This document shows positions 49,236 to 58,655 of a DNA stretch of 64,000 nt, in pieces (positions within the stretch are counted from its first letter, which is position 1; each line of letters opens with the position of its first letter). The position numbers and the translations under genes were made by a program. The stretch lies in the NCBI RefSeq assembly GCF_000730645.1, contig NZ_BBIU01000041.1:1-64000 (forward strand), in the 5' to 3' direction. The notes beneath the pieces are model-generated. The model was not told the DNA's origin and did not search any database. It saw only the letters and a list, made by a program, of their open reading frames with translations. Source of the DNA: Pseudomonas parafulva NBRC 16636 = DSM 17004 (GTDB lineage Bacteria > Pseudomonadota > Gammaproteobacteria > Pseudomonadales > Pseudomonadaceae).

Positions 49236-49808
49236 ATGCAATTGGACCGTGCCAGTGGTTGGTTCCACGGAGACGGAATCACGCACTGCCCCTCGCCAAA
49301 TTTCAATGCGCGCCCCCAGGGCGAGCCTATCTCCCTGCTGGTTATCCACAACATCAGCCTGCCACCTGCGTGCTTTGGAAGTGGCAAGGTGCAGCAGTTT
49401 TTCCAGAACCGGTTGAACCCGGATGAGCACCCTTACTTTGCAGGCATCTGCCACCTGACGGTATCGGCTCACCTGTTCATCGAACGTGACGGCGCCGTGA
49501 CGCAGTTCGTGTCATTGTGCGACCGCGCCTGGCACGCGGGTGTGTCCAGCTTCGACGGGCGCGAAGACTGCAACGACTTCTCCATCGGCATCGAGCTCGA
49601 AGGCACCGACGAGTTGCCCTACACCGATGCCCAGTACCGGGTACTGGAACAGGTGACCCGGCTTATCCGCAGCGTCTTGCCTGCCATTGGGGTGGATCGC
49701 ATTATCGGCCACAGCGACATTGCCCCGCAGCGCAAGACCGACCCAGGCCCTGCATTCGACTGGTCGCGCTACCGCGAGGCGCTGAACAACGGCGAGGAAA
49801 AGGCATGA
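49236..49808 (+). CDS. ampD: 1,6-anhydro-N-acetylmuramyl-L-alanine amidase
   Basis: AmpD is a cytosolic zinc amidase that removes the peptide from anhydro-muropeptides during cell-wall recycling. Its loss derepresses AmpR-controlled beta-lactamase. The 190-residue protein has zinc ligands that look like His38 (VIHNIS), His100 or the GHSDIAP histidine near 157, and Asp169 (KTDPG). The RPxGE...LLVIHNISLPP start matches the family. It has no signal peptide, unlike AmpDh2/AmpDh3. It overlaps ampE by 4 bases. Confidence 0.95.
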   Translation: MQLDRASGWFHGDGITHCPSPNFNARPQGEPISLLVIHNISLPPACFGSGKVQQFFQNRLNPDEHPYFAGICHLTVSAHLFIERDGAVTQFVSLCDRAWHAGVSSFDGREDCNDFSIGIELEGTDELPYTDAQYRVLEQVTRLIRSVLPAIGVDRIIGHSDIAPQRKTDPGPAFDWSRYREALNNGEEKA

Positions 49809-50635
49809 GTTTTCTGGTGTTGTTGATGGCGCTGTGGTTCGAGAAGTTTTCGGCCATGCGCCACGGGGTGCAGCGCGACAGCTTCTTCCTGGGCGAACTG
49901 GTGCGGCTTGAGCGCAGCGGCAAACGGCAGCCAGGCTGGGTGTTGGCTATCGTGGTACTGGCACCGGTCGCCTTGCTGGTGCTGCTATTGCACGTGCTAG
50001 AGCCGGTTGCCTATGGCCTGTTGGCCCTGCCCGTGCACCTGCTGGTACTCATCTACAGCCTGGGCCGTGGCGACGTCAAAGCGCCGCTGGGGCCGTTGCG
50101 TGATGCCTGGCGCCGGGGCGATGAACAGGCGGCGCTGCATGTGGCAGAGCGCGACCTTGGCCTGGTGGCCGACGGGCCGCGCAGCTTGATGGAGCGGGTG
50201 CAGAGCCAGTTGCTCTGGCAGGTGTACCAAGGCTTTTTCGCCGTCATTTTCTGGTACTTCGTGTTGGGCCCCGCCGCCGCGCTGGCTTATCGGCTGCTGG
50301 CGCTGTGCACCGAGCACAGCAGGCAACCCGCACTGCAAACCCGTGCTGAACAGCTGCGCCATATCATGGACTGGCTACCCGTGCGTGTGGTGGCGTTGAG
50401 CTTTGCCCTGGTGGGCAATTTTGTCGCGGTCACCCGGGTGATGCTCCATGAAGTGCTGAACTGGCACATCAGCGCTGCGCACCTGGTTGCCCGCGTTGGG
50501 CGCATTGCTGACGATATCCCCGATGAAGAAGACACCGAACGTGGGCTCGGCCGGCTGGACAGCCTGTGGGAGCTGGTGCTGCGTTGTGGGGTGCTGTGGT
50601 ATGCGGTGTTCGCGCTGTTAACGGTGCTGCTCTGA
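49805..50635 (+). CDS. ampE: Inner-membrane protein AmpE
   Basis: The 276-residue protein has several transmembrane segments, such as WVLAIVVLAPVALLVLLLHV, GLLALPVHLLVLIYSLG and FFAVIFWYFVLGPAAALAYRLL, and a cytosolic loop with WFEKFSAMRHG near the N-terminus. AmpE is encoded with AmpD in many gammaproteobacteria and is thought to act as a membrane partner in sensing cell-wall state. The ATG overlaps the ampD stop by 4 bases. It converges with the TatD gene. Confidence 0.9.
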   Translation: MSFLVLLMALWFEKFSAMRHGVQRDSFFLGELVRLERSGKRQPGWVLAIVVLAPVALLVLLLHVLEPVAYGLLALPVHLLVLIYSLGRGDVKAPLGPLRDAWRRGDEQAALHVAERDLGLVADGPRSLMERVQSQLLWQVYQGFFAVIFWYFVLGPAAALAYRLLALCTEHSRQPALQTRAEQLRHIMDWLPVRVVALSFALVGNFVAVTRVMLHEVLNWHISAAHLVARVGRIADDIPDEEDTERGLGRLDSLWELVLRCGVLWYAVFALLTVLL

Positions 50636-50660
50636 ATTGCAGATAACGCTATACCCGGCG

Positions 50661-51449
50661 TTACTGCAACGCCTGCCAGCCGAATAGCTGGCAGGCGTTG
50701 CGGGTGCTGGCATCGGCCAGCGCTTGCACATCCACTCCCATCACCTCGGCCAACGCCTGGGCAATGTCTGGCAGATGTTCCGGGCTGTTGCGCACGCCCG
50801 GGTGCATAACAGGGGCCATGTCGGGCGCGTCGGTTTCAAGTACCACGGCGTCTAGCGGCAGCCTGGCCAGGGTCTTGCGCAGGCGCAGCGCCTGCGGCCA
50901 GGTGCCGGCACCGCCGAGCCCAAGGCGGAACCCCAGCTTGAGGTATTCGCGCGCTTCTTCGTAGCTGCCGGCAAACGCATGAATGATACCGGCCCGTGCC
51001 GGCCGGTAGCGCTTGAGGGTTGCGATCACCTGGGCATGGCTGCGGCGCACGTGCAGCAGGGCGGGGAGCTGGAAGTCGCAAGCCATTTGCAGCTGCGATT
51101 CGAACAGATGTTGCTGCTGCGCCTTGTCCAGGTGCGGCAGGTAGTAGTCCAGGCCGAACTCACCTACCGCACACAGCCGAGGGTCGCCCTGCAGGCGCTC
51201 GAGCCACCCTCGCAGGTGCTCGAGGTCGGCTGGCCGATGCTGCTCAAGGTATACCGGGTGCAGCCCCAGCGCTGCGGGCAGGCGCGGGTCGGCGCAGGCC
51301 AGGTCCCACACCCGCTGGAAATTGGCCTGATACACCCCCAGTACCACCATCCTCATCACGCCACGCGCCTGCGCGCGGGCCAGCAGGCCTGCGCGATCGG
51401 CATCGAAGTCGGGGAAATCCAGGTGGGTGTGGGTATCGATCAGGCGCAT
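50661..51449 (-). CDS. TatD-family metal-dependent DNase/hydrolase
   Basis: The 262-residue protein has the TatD metal ligands in MRLIDTHTHLDFPDFD at the start (His pair), Glu in AVGEFGLDYY, His in LLHVRRSH and GIIHAFAGS, and Asp in VLETDAPDM. It forms a TIM-barrel metallohydrolase; members act as 3'-5' exonucleases. The ATG at 51449 gives the family N-terminus; the frame is open to 51668 over fruR. It follows fruR by 2 bases, so it shares the fruR transcript. Confidence 0.92.
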   Translation of the reverse strand: MRLIDTHTHLDFPDFDADRAGLLARAQARGVMRMVVLGVYQANFQRVWDLACADPRLPAALGLHPVYLEQHRPADLEHLRGWLERLQGDPRLCAVGEFGLDYYLPHLDKAQQQHLFESQLQMACDFQLPALLHVRRSHAQVIATLKRYRPARAGIIHAFAGSYEEAREYLKLGFRLGLGGAGTWPQALRLRKTLARLPLDAVVLETDAPDMAPVMHPGVRNSPEHLPDIAQALAEVMGVDVQALADASTRNACQLFGWQALQ

Positions 51450-51451
51450 GG

Positions 51452-52447
51452 TCAGGCCCGGGTGATGCGCTGCTTGAAGGTGCGGCCAACCGCGTGAACC
51501 CCGGGCTGGTAGCGTTGTTCTTCGATAGCGGCCAATGCCAGCTCCAGCGCCGTCGCCGCAATCTGGCCGTGCTGCTGGGCCATGGCGTTGACCGGAAGCG
51601 GCAGGAAGTCCAGCAGTTGGTTGTCGCCAAAGGTACCCAGTTGTAGCTGACGGGCTCCGGGCGGGCATGCCTGCAGGGTATCGAACACCCCCTGCAGCAG
51701 CACGTAGGACGTGGTGATCAAGGCGTCCGGCAGGCTACCCAGGTCATCGATGAGTTGCTGCATCAGTTGCTGGCCGCAGGCACGGCTGAACGCATCGCCC
51801 TGATAACGGCGCACTTCGCCGGTGTAACCCTGCAAGGCTTCATCAAAACCGCCGGCGCGGGCCTGGCTGACGGACAGTTCCAGGCGCGCGCCAATCAGCG
51901 CGATGCTGTTGGGCGATGCGCTCAGCAGGCTGGCTGCCAGCCGGCGGCTGGCATCGCGGTCATCACTGATCACCGAGCAGAAGTGTGCCGGGTCCAGGCT
52001 ACGGTCGATGGCGATCACCGGCAGGCCTTTGTCCTGCAGTTCGCGGTAGCTCTGGTCTTCGGGCGGCAGGCAACTGGCGACGAACAGGGCATCGCAACGC
52101 CGCGCCCGGAACAACTGCTGCAGTTGCCGTTCGCTGTCAGGCTGGTCGTCGCTGCTGGCAATCAGCAGTTGGTAGCCGCGGGCCCGGGCGCCTTGTTCCA
52201 GCTGCTTGGCGATCCGGGCGTAGCTGGGGTTTTCGAGGTCCGGCAGGATGAAGCCCAGGGTACGGGTATGCCGGCTGCGCAGCCCGGCCGCTTGGGGGTT
52301 GGGGGTAAAGCCATGGGCCTCCACCACCGCACGAACCCGTTCCACGGTCGTGTTGCTGATGCGCTGCTGTTCGGCCTTGCCATTGATGACGTAGCTGGCA
52401 GTGGTCACGGACACACCGGCCAGACGGGCGATATCGCTGAGTTTCAC
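51452..52447 (-). CDS. fruR: Fructose repressor FruR/Cra (LacI family)
   Basis: The 331-residue regulator has a LacI helix-turn-helix (KLSDIARLAGVSVTTASYVINGK) at residues 2-24 and a periplasmic-binding-like effector domain. In P. putida, fructose-1-phosphate releases Cra from its operator. The start is a GTG at 52447 preceded by AAGGAAAA. It is divergent from fruB, with the Cra operator in the 285-base gap, and is followed by tatD on the same strand. Confidence 0.94.
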   Translation of the reverse strand: MKLSDIARLAGVSVTTASYVINGKAEQQRISNTTVERVRAVVEAHGFTPNPQAAGLRSRHTRTLGFILPDLENPSYARIAKQLEQGARARGYQLLIASSDDQPDSERQLQQLFRARRCDALFVASCLPPEDQSYRELQDKGLPVIAIDRSLDPAHFCSVISDDRDASRRLAASLLSASPNSIALIGARLELSVSQARAGGFDEALQGYTGEVRRYQGDAFSRACGQQLMQQLIDDLGSLPDALITTSYVLLQGVFDTLQACPPGARQLQLGTFGDNQLLDFLPLPVNAMAQQHGQIAATALELALAAIEEQRYQPGVHAVGRTFKQRITRA

Positions 52448-52604
52448 CGAATTTTCCTTGTTATTACCGGGGCTGGCTATAAGCGTTGGCCGGGCATTCT
52501 GCCTGGCGGGTGGCTTGCGGCGCAGACGACTATTGTCGCAATTGTCCGACAGGATGGGGCTTTTTCCTCGGAAGATTATCGAGTAACGTGGCCGCCTGGT
52601 CAGG

Positions 52605-52616
52605 TTAAACGTTTCA
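52605..52616. promoter_or_regulatory. Cra (FruR) operator
   Basis: TTAAACGTTTCA is identical to the Cra operator I recall for the P. putida fruB promoter. It lies 117 bases before the fruB start and 158 bases from the fruR start, so one site could control both directions. Confidence 0.92.
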
Positions 52617-52675
52617 GCCTCCGAATTTTCTGCCTCGGCTGCCCTCTGTGCAAGGCTGTTGAGCTGGCCATTTCC

Positions 52676-52686
52676 GTGAATTTCAC
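52676..52686. promoter_or_regulatory. GTGAATTTCAC palindrome in the fruB leader
   Basis: GTGAA-T-TTCAC is an 11-base inverted repeat 46 bases before the fruB ATG. Its GTGA/TCAC arms resemble half-sites of CRP-type regulators, but the spacing is too short for a standard CRP site. It may be a second regulatory element; no regulator is assigned. Confidence 0.4.
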
Positions 52687-52732
52687 AACAATACTCCAGT
52701 ACCCACCTCGGGAACTGCAAAAGGAGAAGGTC

Positions 52733-55585
52733 ATGCTCGAGCTCGCCAGAGAGCAGATAGCCATGGGCCAGACGGCCCCAGACAAGGCGCACGCATTGCG
52801 CCTGCTGGCGGACCGGCTGGTTGCTGACGGGCTGGTCGCCGACGGTTACCTGCAAGGTTTGCAGGACCGCGAGGCGCAAGGCTCCACCTTCCTCGGCCAG
52901 GGGATCGCCATCCCCCATGGCACCCCGCAAACCCGCGACCTGGTGTTCGCCACCGGTGTGCGCCTGTTGCAGTTCCCCGAGGGTGTGGACTGGGGTGATG
53001 GCCAGAGGGTCTACCTGGCCATTGGCATTGCTGCCCGCTCCGACGAGCACCTGCGGCTGCTGCAACTGTTGACCCGCGCCCTGGGCGAAACCGACCTGGC
53101 CGAGGCGTTGCGCCGGGCCAGCACGGCCGACGCGCTGCTCAAGCTGCTGCAAGGCGCCCCTCAGGAACTGGCGCTGGACGCCCAATTGGTGGGCCTGAAC
53201 CTGGCCGCCGAAGATTTCGACGAACTGGCCTGGCGCGGCGCTCGCCTGCTCCAGCGTGCCGAGTGCGTGGACAGCGGTTTTGCCGCCGTGCTGCAGCAGG
53301 CCGAGCCTCTGCCCCTGGGCGAAGGCCTGTGGTGGTTGCACAGCGAGCGCCAGGTCCGCCAGCCAGGCCTGGCCTTCGTGACCCCGCAGCAGCCGCTGCG
53401 TTACCGCGACCAGCCGCTCAACGGCCTGTTCTGCCTGGCCAGCCTGGGTGCGGCGCACCAGGCCCTGCTGGAACGCCTGTGCGAAGTGCTGATCGAAGGC
53501 CGTGGCCAGACGCTGTACCAGGCGACCAGCAGCCGGGCCGTGCTCCAGGTGTTGGGTGGCGAGGCGCCAGCAGACTGGCCCAGCGCGCGCATCGTGCTGG
53601 CCAACCCCCATGGCCTGCATGCCCGTCCGGCCAAGGTGCTAGCGCAGTTGGCCAAGGGCTTTGAAGGCGAGATCCGCGTACGCCTGGTCGACAGTGCCCA
53701 GCCCGCCGTGTCGGTGAAGAGCCTGAGCAAGCTGCTGAGCCTGGGCGCCCGCCGTGGGCAGGAACTGGAACTGGTGGCCGAGCCTGACATTGCTGCCGAC
53801 GCCTTGCCGGTGCTGCTTGCCGCCATCGAACAGGGCCTGGGTGAAGACGTCGAGCCGCTGCCAACCAGCCCGGCCCCGGTAAGCACCCCGGCCCCAGAGG
53901 TGTTGCGGGCGCCCGCGCCGGGCAGCCGTGTGCAGGGTGTGGGCGCTGCGCCGGGCATCGCTTGCGGGCCAGCCCATGTGGTCACCGAACGCGCTTTCGA
54001 CTACCCGCTGCGTGGCGAGTCGTGCAGCGCCGAGCGCCAGAAGCTGCGCGATGCCATTGCCAGTGTGAACACCGACTTGCAGGCGCTTGTGCAACGCAGC
54101 GAGGCGAGCATCGGCGAGATTTTTGTCACCCACCAGGAAATGCTCGCCGACCCGGCCCTGACCGATGACGTCGAACAGCGCCTGGGGCAGGGCGAGAGCG
54201 CCGCCGCCGCCTGGATGGCCGTGATCGAAGCCGCCGCCAGCCAGCAGGAGGCCCTGCATGATGCCTTGCTGGCCGAGCGCGCGGCCGACCTGCGTGACGT
54301 GGGCCGGCGGGTCCTTGCCCAGCTGTGTGGCATACAGGCACAGGCCGAACCTGACCAGCCCTACGTGCTGGTGATGACCGAGGTCGGCCCGTCCGACGTC
54401 GCCCGCCTGGACCCGGCACGGGTCGCCGGTATCGTCACCGCCCAAGGGGGCGCCACCGCACACAGTGCCATCGTCGCCCGGGCCTTGGGCATTCCGGCAG
54501 TGGTGGGTGCAGGTGCCGCGATGCTGCTGCTGGAAAACGGCACGCCGCTGTTGCTGGATGGCCAGCGCGGCGTGGTCAATGTCGCCCCGCCGGCAGAAGA
54601 CCTGCAGCGGGCATTGGCCGAGCGCGACCTGCGCGAGCAACGCCTGCAGGCGGCGTGGGAGAAACGCCTGGAACCTGCGGTCACCCGCGATGGCCACGCC
54701 ATCGAAGTGTTCGCCAACATCGGCGAGAGCAGCGGCATCGCCAAGGTGGTCGACCAAGGCGCCGAAGGCGTGGGCTTGTTGCGTACCGAGCTGATTTTCA
54801 TGGCCCACCCCCAGGCCCCTGACGTCGCCACCCAGGAGGCTGAGTACCGCCGGGTGCTGGACGGCCTGGGCGGCCGCCCGCTGGTGGTGCGTACTTTGGA
54901 CGTGGGCGGCGACAAGCCTTTGCCCTACTGGCCGATCGCTGCCGAAGAAAACCCCTTCCTGGGTGTGCGCGGGGTGCGCCTGACCCTGCAGCGCCCACTG
55001 GTGATGGAAGACCAGCTGCGCGCCCTGCTGCGTGCCGCCGACAACCGCCCGCTGCGCATCATGTTCCCCATGGTCGGCCAGGTGCATGAGTGGCGCGAGG
55101 CACGGGCCATGGTCGAGCGCCTGCGGGCGGAAATACCAGTGGCAGACCTGCAGCTGGGGATCATGGTCGAGGTGCCGTCGGCAGCGCTGCTGGCGCCGCA
55201 ACTGGCCCGCGAAGTGGACTTCTTCAGCATCGGCACCAACGACCTGACCCAATACACCCTGGCCATCGACCGCGGCCACCCCAGCCTGTCGGCCCAGGCC
55301 GACGGCCTGCACCCGGCAGTGCTCAGCCTGATCGACATGACCGTGCGCGCCGCCCATGCCCATGGCAAATGGGTAGGGGTATGCGGCGAACTGGCCGCCG
55401 ACCCGCAAGCGGTGGCTGTGCTGCTGGGGCTGCAGGTGGACGAGCTGAGCGTCGCGTCGCGCAGCATCGCCGAGGTCAAGGCACTGGTGCGCCAGGCCGA
55501 TTATTCGACGGCCCGCGCCCTGGCGCAGGAGGCCTTGCAACAAGACAGCGCCGCAGCGGTGCGTGCGCTGGTGGAGCGTTACTGA
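52733..55585 (+). CDS. fruB: Fructose PTS multiphosphoryl transfer protein (EIIA-HPr-EI)
   Basis: This 950-residue cytosolic protein carries the whole PTS phosphate chain. The EIIA(Fru) domain (about 1-145) has phospho-His62 in GIAIPHGTP. The HPr-like domain (about 285-370) has His296 in GLHARPAK. An EI domain follows (about 395-950) with the phospho-His577 in GGATAHSAIVARALG and the PEP-binding part GTNDLTQYTLAIDRGHP. Such a fusion makes fructose uptake independent of separate ptsH/ptsI proteins. The ATG at 52733 follows AAGGAGAAGG. It is first in fruB-fruK-fruA. Confidence 0.96.
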   Translation: MLELAREQIAMGQTAPDKAHALRLLADRLVADGLVADGYLQGLQDREAQGSTFLGQGIAIPHGTPQTRDLVFATGVRLLQFPEGVDWGDGQRVYLAIGIAARSDEHLRLLQLLTRALGETDLAEALRRASTADALLKLLQGAPQELALDAQLVGLNLAAEDFDELAWRGARLLQRAECVDSGFAAVLQQAEPLPLGEGLWWLHSERQVRQPGLAFVTPQQPLRYRDQPLNGLFCLASLGAAHQALLERLCEVLIEGRGQTLYQATSSRAVLQVLGGEAPADWPSARIVLANPHGLHARPAKVLAQLAKGFEGEIRVRLVDSAQPAVSVKSLSKLLSLGARRGQELELVAEPDIAADALPVLLAAIEQGLGEDVEPLPTSPAPVSTPAPEVLRAPAPGSRVQGVGAAPGIACGPAHVVTERAFDYPLRGESCSAERQKLRDAIASVNTDLQALVQRSEASIGEIFVTHQEMLADPALTDDVEQRLGQGESAAAAWMAVIEAAASQQEALHDALLAERAADLRDVGRRVLAQLCGIQAQAEPDQPYVLVMTEVGPSDVARLDPARVAGIVTAQGGATAHSAIVARALGIPAVVGAGAAMLLLENGTPLLLDGQRGVVNVAPPAEDLQRALAERDLREQRLQAAWEKRLEPAVTRDGHAIEVFANIGESSGIAKVVDQGAEGVGLLRTELIFMAHPQAPDVATQEAEYRRVLDGLGGRPLVVRTLDVGGDKPLPYWPIAAEENPFLGVRGVRLTLQRPLVMEDQLRALLRAADNRPLRIMFPMVGQVHEWREARAMVERLRAEIPVADLQLGIMVEVPSAALLAPQLAREVDFFSIGTNDLTQYTLAIDRGHPSLSAQADGLHPAVLSLIDMTVRAAHAHGKWVGVCGELAADPQAVAVLLGLQVDELSVASRSIAEVKALVRQADYSTARALAQEALQQDSAAAVRALVERY

Positions 55586-56533
55586 ATGGCCAAGATACTG
55601 ACCCTTACCCTGAACCCCGCACTGGATATCACCATCGGCCTGGACACCCTGCGCCCCGGGCACGTCAACCGCAGCCTGGCCCAGCAAAGCCACGCCGCCG
55701 GCAAGGGCCTGAATGTGGCGCAGGTGCTGGCCGACCTGGGGCACAGCGTAACCGTTGCCGGCTTCCTCGGGCAGGACAACCTGCAGGCGTTTGAAGCCCT
55801 GATCGACTGGCGCGGCTTTGCCGACTGCTTCGTGCGCGTGCCCGGTGAAACCCGCAGCAACCTCAAGTTGGTCGAAGCCGATGGCCGGGTCACCGACATC
55901 AACGGCCAAGGCCCTGCAATCGACGACGCCGCCCGCAGCGCCCTGTTGCGTCTGCTGCTGCAAGTCGCCCCCGGCCATGATGCGGTGGTGGTCGCCGGCA
56001 GCCTGCCCCGTGGCGTAGACCCGCACTGGTTCCGGCAACTGCTCGACACGCTCAAGGCGCAGGGCCTGAAAGTAGCCCTGGACAGCAGTGGCGAGGCCCT
56101 GCGTGCAGGCCTGCAGAGCGCGCCATGGCTGGTTAAACCCAATACCGAAGAGCTGGGCGAAGTGCTTGGCCTGGCTGTGGATGAGCCCGCGCAGCAAGGC
56201 GAAGCTGCCCAGCGCTTGCTGGCAACCGGTATCGAGCACGTGGTGGTGTCTGCCGGCGAGCAGGGCGTGCGCTGGTTCCGCCAAGGGACAACCCTGGCCG
56301 CTGTACCGCCCAAGGTGACGGTGGCAAGTACCGTCGGGGCCGGCGATTCACTGGTGGCGGGCATGGTGCACGGCCTGCTGCAGCATGAGGCCCCTGCCCG
56401 AACCTTGGCCCGGGCCACCGCCATCGCGGCCCAGGCCGTCACCCAGGTGGGCTTCGGCATCCGCGACCAGGCGCAACTGGCGCACTTGGAAGCCGGGGTG
56501 CAACTGACAGAACAACAAGAGGGTTGCCGATGA
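55586..56533 (+). CDS. fruK: 1-phosphofructokinase
   Basis: FruK phosphorylates fructose-1-phosphate, the PTS product, to fructose-1,6-bisphosphate, so it also removes the FruR effector. The 315-residue PfkB-family protein has the start ILTLTLNPALDITIGLD, the GKGLNVAQVLADLG motif near residue 36 and the ATP-site/anion-hole block VASTVGAGDSLVAGMVHGLL near 246. Its ATG directly follows the fruB stop and its stop overlaps fruA by 4 bases. Confidence 0.96.
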   Translation: MAKILTLTLNPALDITIGLDTLRPGHVNRSLAQQSHAAGKGLNVAQVLADLGHSVTVAGFLGQDNLQAFEALIDWRGFADCFVRVPGETRSNLKLVEADGRVTDINGQGPAIDDAARSALLRLLLQVAPGHDAVVVAGSLPRGVDPHWFRQLLDTLKAQGLKVALDSSGEALRAGLQSAPWLVKPNTEELGEVLGLAVDEPAQQGEAAQRLLATGIEHVVVSAGEQGVRWFRQGTTLAAVPPKVTVASTVGAGDSLVAGMVHGLLQHEAPARTLARATAIAAQAVTQVGFGIRDQAQLAHLEAGVQLTEQQEGCR

Positions 56534-58266
56534 ACATTGCCATTGTCACCGCCTGCCCCAACGGGCAGGTGTCGAGCGTGCTGAGTGCGCGGCTGCTGTC
56601 CGCCGCTGCCCAGCGCCGCGGCTGGAGCACCAGCGTTGAGGTGCAGGATACCGAGCACCCGGAGCGCCAGCTCAGCGCTGCGCAGATCGCCGAGGCCGAC
56701 TGGGTGCTGGTGGTCAGCACCGGATCTGTGGACCTGAGCCGCTTTGTGGGCAAGCGTGTTTACCAGAGTACGCCGTCCCAGGCCCTGGCCGACCGCGAAG
56801 GTTTTCTGGATGAAGCCGCCGCCCATGCCAGCCTGTTGGCTGCCGCTGCGCCCGAGACCGCGGTCGCTACCCACACCGCCGTACGCATCGTGGCCGTCAC
56901 CGCCTGCCCGACCGGCGTTGCGCATACCTTCATGGCAGCCGAGGCTTTGCAGCAGGCGGCGCAGCAGCTGGGCTACCAGCTTACGGTCGAGACCCAAGGC
57001 TCGGTGGGCGCGCGCAACCCGTTGTCTGCCGACGCCATCGCGGCGGCCGATGTGGTGCTGCTGGCCGCCGACATCGAAGTGCCCACGGCGCGGTTCGCCG
57101 GCAAGCGCATCTACCGCTGCGGTACCGGCATCGCCTTGAAGCAGGCGCGAGCCACCCTGGATAAGGCCTTGGCCGAGGCGAAAGTGGAAGGGGCTGCCGA
57201 TGCGGCAGCTGCCGCCCCGGCCAAGGGCGAGAAAACCGGGGTGTACAAGCACCTGCTGACCGGTGTGTCCTTCATGTTGCCCATGGTGGTGGCGGGCGGC
57301 CTGCTGATTGCACTGTCGTTCGTATTCGGCATCGAGGCGTACAAGGAACCCGGTACCCTGCCTGCAGCTTTGATGCAAATCGGTGGCGAAGCCGCCTTCA
57401 AGTTGATGGTGCCGCTGTTGGCCGGTTACATCGCCTGGTCCATCGCCGACCGCCCCGGGCTGGCCCCCGGCATGATAGGCGGCCTGCTGGCCAGTACCCT
57501 GGGCGCAGGCTTCATTGGCGGCATCGTGGCGGGTTTCCTGGCCGGTTACAGCGCAAAAGCCATTGCCCGCTGGGCGCGGCTACCCACCAGCCTGGAAGCG
57601 CTCAAGCCAATCCTGATCATCCCGTTGCTGGCCAGCCTGTTCACCGGCCTGATCATGATCTATGTGGTCGGCCAGCCGGTGGCGGCCATGCTCGAGGGCC
57701 TTACCCATTTCCTCGACAGCATGGGCACCACCAATGCCATCCTGCTGGGCCTGTTGCTGGGCGGCATGATGTGCGTGGACCTGGGCGGGCCGATTAACAA
57801 GGCGGCCTACGCGTTTTCGGTCGGGCTGCTGGCTTCGTCCAGCTACGCACCCATGGCGGCCACCATGGCGGCGGGCATGGTGCCGCCGATTGGCCTGGGT
57901 ATCGCCACCTTCCTGGCGCGTCGCAAGTTCGCGCAAAGCGAGCGGGAGGCGGGCAAGGCTGCACTGGCGCTGGGGTTGTGCTTTATCTCTGAAGGTGCAA
58001 TTCCGTTCGCCGCCAAGGACCCGCTGCGGGTGATCCCCGCAAGCATTGCGGGCGGCGCGCTCACCGGGGCGTTGTCGATGTATTTCGGCTGCAAGCTGAT
58101 GGCGCCCCACGGCGGGCTGTTCGTGTTGCTGATCCCCAATGCCATCAACCATGCCTTGCTTTACCTGCTGGCAATCGTCGCGGGTAGCCTGGTGACGGCA
58201 GTGATTTACGCGGTGATCAAGAAGAGCGAGCAGGTAGAACTGGCCGTGGCGCCCGCCAAAGGCTGA
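56530..58266 (+). CDS. fruA: Fructose-specific PTS permease (EIIB'BC)
   Basis: The 578-residue membrane permease has two N-terminal EIIB-like domains and a C-terminal EIIC domain (about 235-570) with roughly nine or ten membrane segments. The active EIIB cysteine is Cys126 in VTACPTGVAHTFMAAEAL. The first B-like domain also has a cysteine, Cys9 in VTACPNGQ, though it lacks the rest of the active-site loop. It imports fructose as fructose-1-phosphate using phosphate from FruB. The ATG at 56530 overlaps fruK by 4 bases; a TTG six bases earlier is an alternative. Confidence 0.95.
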   Translation: MNIAIVTACPNGQVSSVLSARLLSAAAQRRGWSTSVEVQDTEHPERQLSAAQIAEADWVLVVSTGSVDLSRFVGKRVYQSTPSQALADREGFLDEAAAHASLLAAAAPETAVATHTAVRIVAVTACPTGVAHTFMAAEALQQAAQQLGYQLTVETQGSVGARNPLSADAIAAADVVLLAADIEVPTARFAGKRIYRCGTGIALKQARATLDKALAEAKVEGAADAAAAAPAKGEKTGVYKHLLTGVSFMLPMVVAGGLLIALSFVFGIEAYKEPGTLPAALMQIGGEAAFKLMVPLLAGYIAWSIADRPGLAPGMIGGLLASTLGAGFIGGIVAGFLAGYSAKAIARWARLPTSLEALKPILIIPLLASLFTGLIMIYVVGQPVAAMLEGLTHFLDSMGTTNAILLGLLLGGMMCVDLGGPINKAAYAFSVGLLASSSYAPMAATMAAGMVPPIGLGIATFLARRKFAQSEREAGKAALALGLCFISEGAIPFAAKDPLRVIPASIAGGALTGALSMYFGCKLMAPHGGLFVLLIPNAINHALLYLLAIVAGSLVTAVIYAVIKKSEQVELAVAPAKG

Positions 58267-58283
58267 CCCGTTCACCTTTCACC

Positions 58284-58318
58284 CATGCCCTGGGGCCACT
58301 CAGCCGCTCCAGGGCATG
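58284..58318. terminator. Stem-loop after fruA
   Basis: CATGCCCTGG (58284-58293) pairs with CCAGGGCATG (58309-58318), a perfect 10-base stem, between the convergent fruA and DUF3820 genes. There is no clear U-run, so termination may be partial. Confidence 0.6.
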
Positions 58319-58324
58319 GACGCG

Positions 58325-58549
58325 TCAGCGTGATTGATGCTTGTGCCGCAATGGCACCAGCAGGTCACTCAGGCCGTTATGGTCGATTTCGTGCATCAAT
58401 GCCAGTAACCCACCCAGTTCCCCCTGCGGAAAACCCTTTCGGGCAAACCAGGCCAGGTAGTCCCCCGGCAGTTCAGCGATGGCGCGACCCTGATATTTGC
58501 CGAACGGCATGGTGCGGGTAACGAGTAATTCCAGGGTTTCTGGGTTCAT
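58325..58549 (-). CDS. DUF3820 (QSregVF-like) small protein
   Basis: The 74-residue protein reads MPFGKYQGRAIAELPGDYLAWF from residue 14, the signature of DUF3820, a small domain named after a quorum-sensing-regulated factor of P. aeruginosa. The FGKYxG motif is also seen in some nuclease-associated domains. It has no signal peptide. It converges with fruA. Function unknown. Confidence 0.8.
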   Translation of the reverse strand: MNPETLELLVTRTMPFGKYQGRAIAELPGDYLAWFARKGFPQGELGGLLALMHEIDHNGLSDLLVPLRHKHQSR

Positions 58550-58655
58550 GTCTGTTCACTGAGTCCGATTGATGCGGTGACGATACTGCAATCTGCACGA
58601 GCGCCGAAGTCGCGATCATGCAGAACGCCGCTGCCGAGAGTTTACGGTCATCATT

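Noticed and set aside
53639..56284. 881-codon frame antisense to fruB and fruK
   Set aside because: It crosses the fruB-fruK boundary antisense to two clear enzymes, with no start signal or domains.
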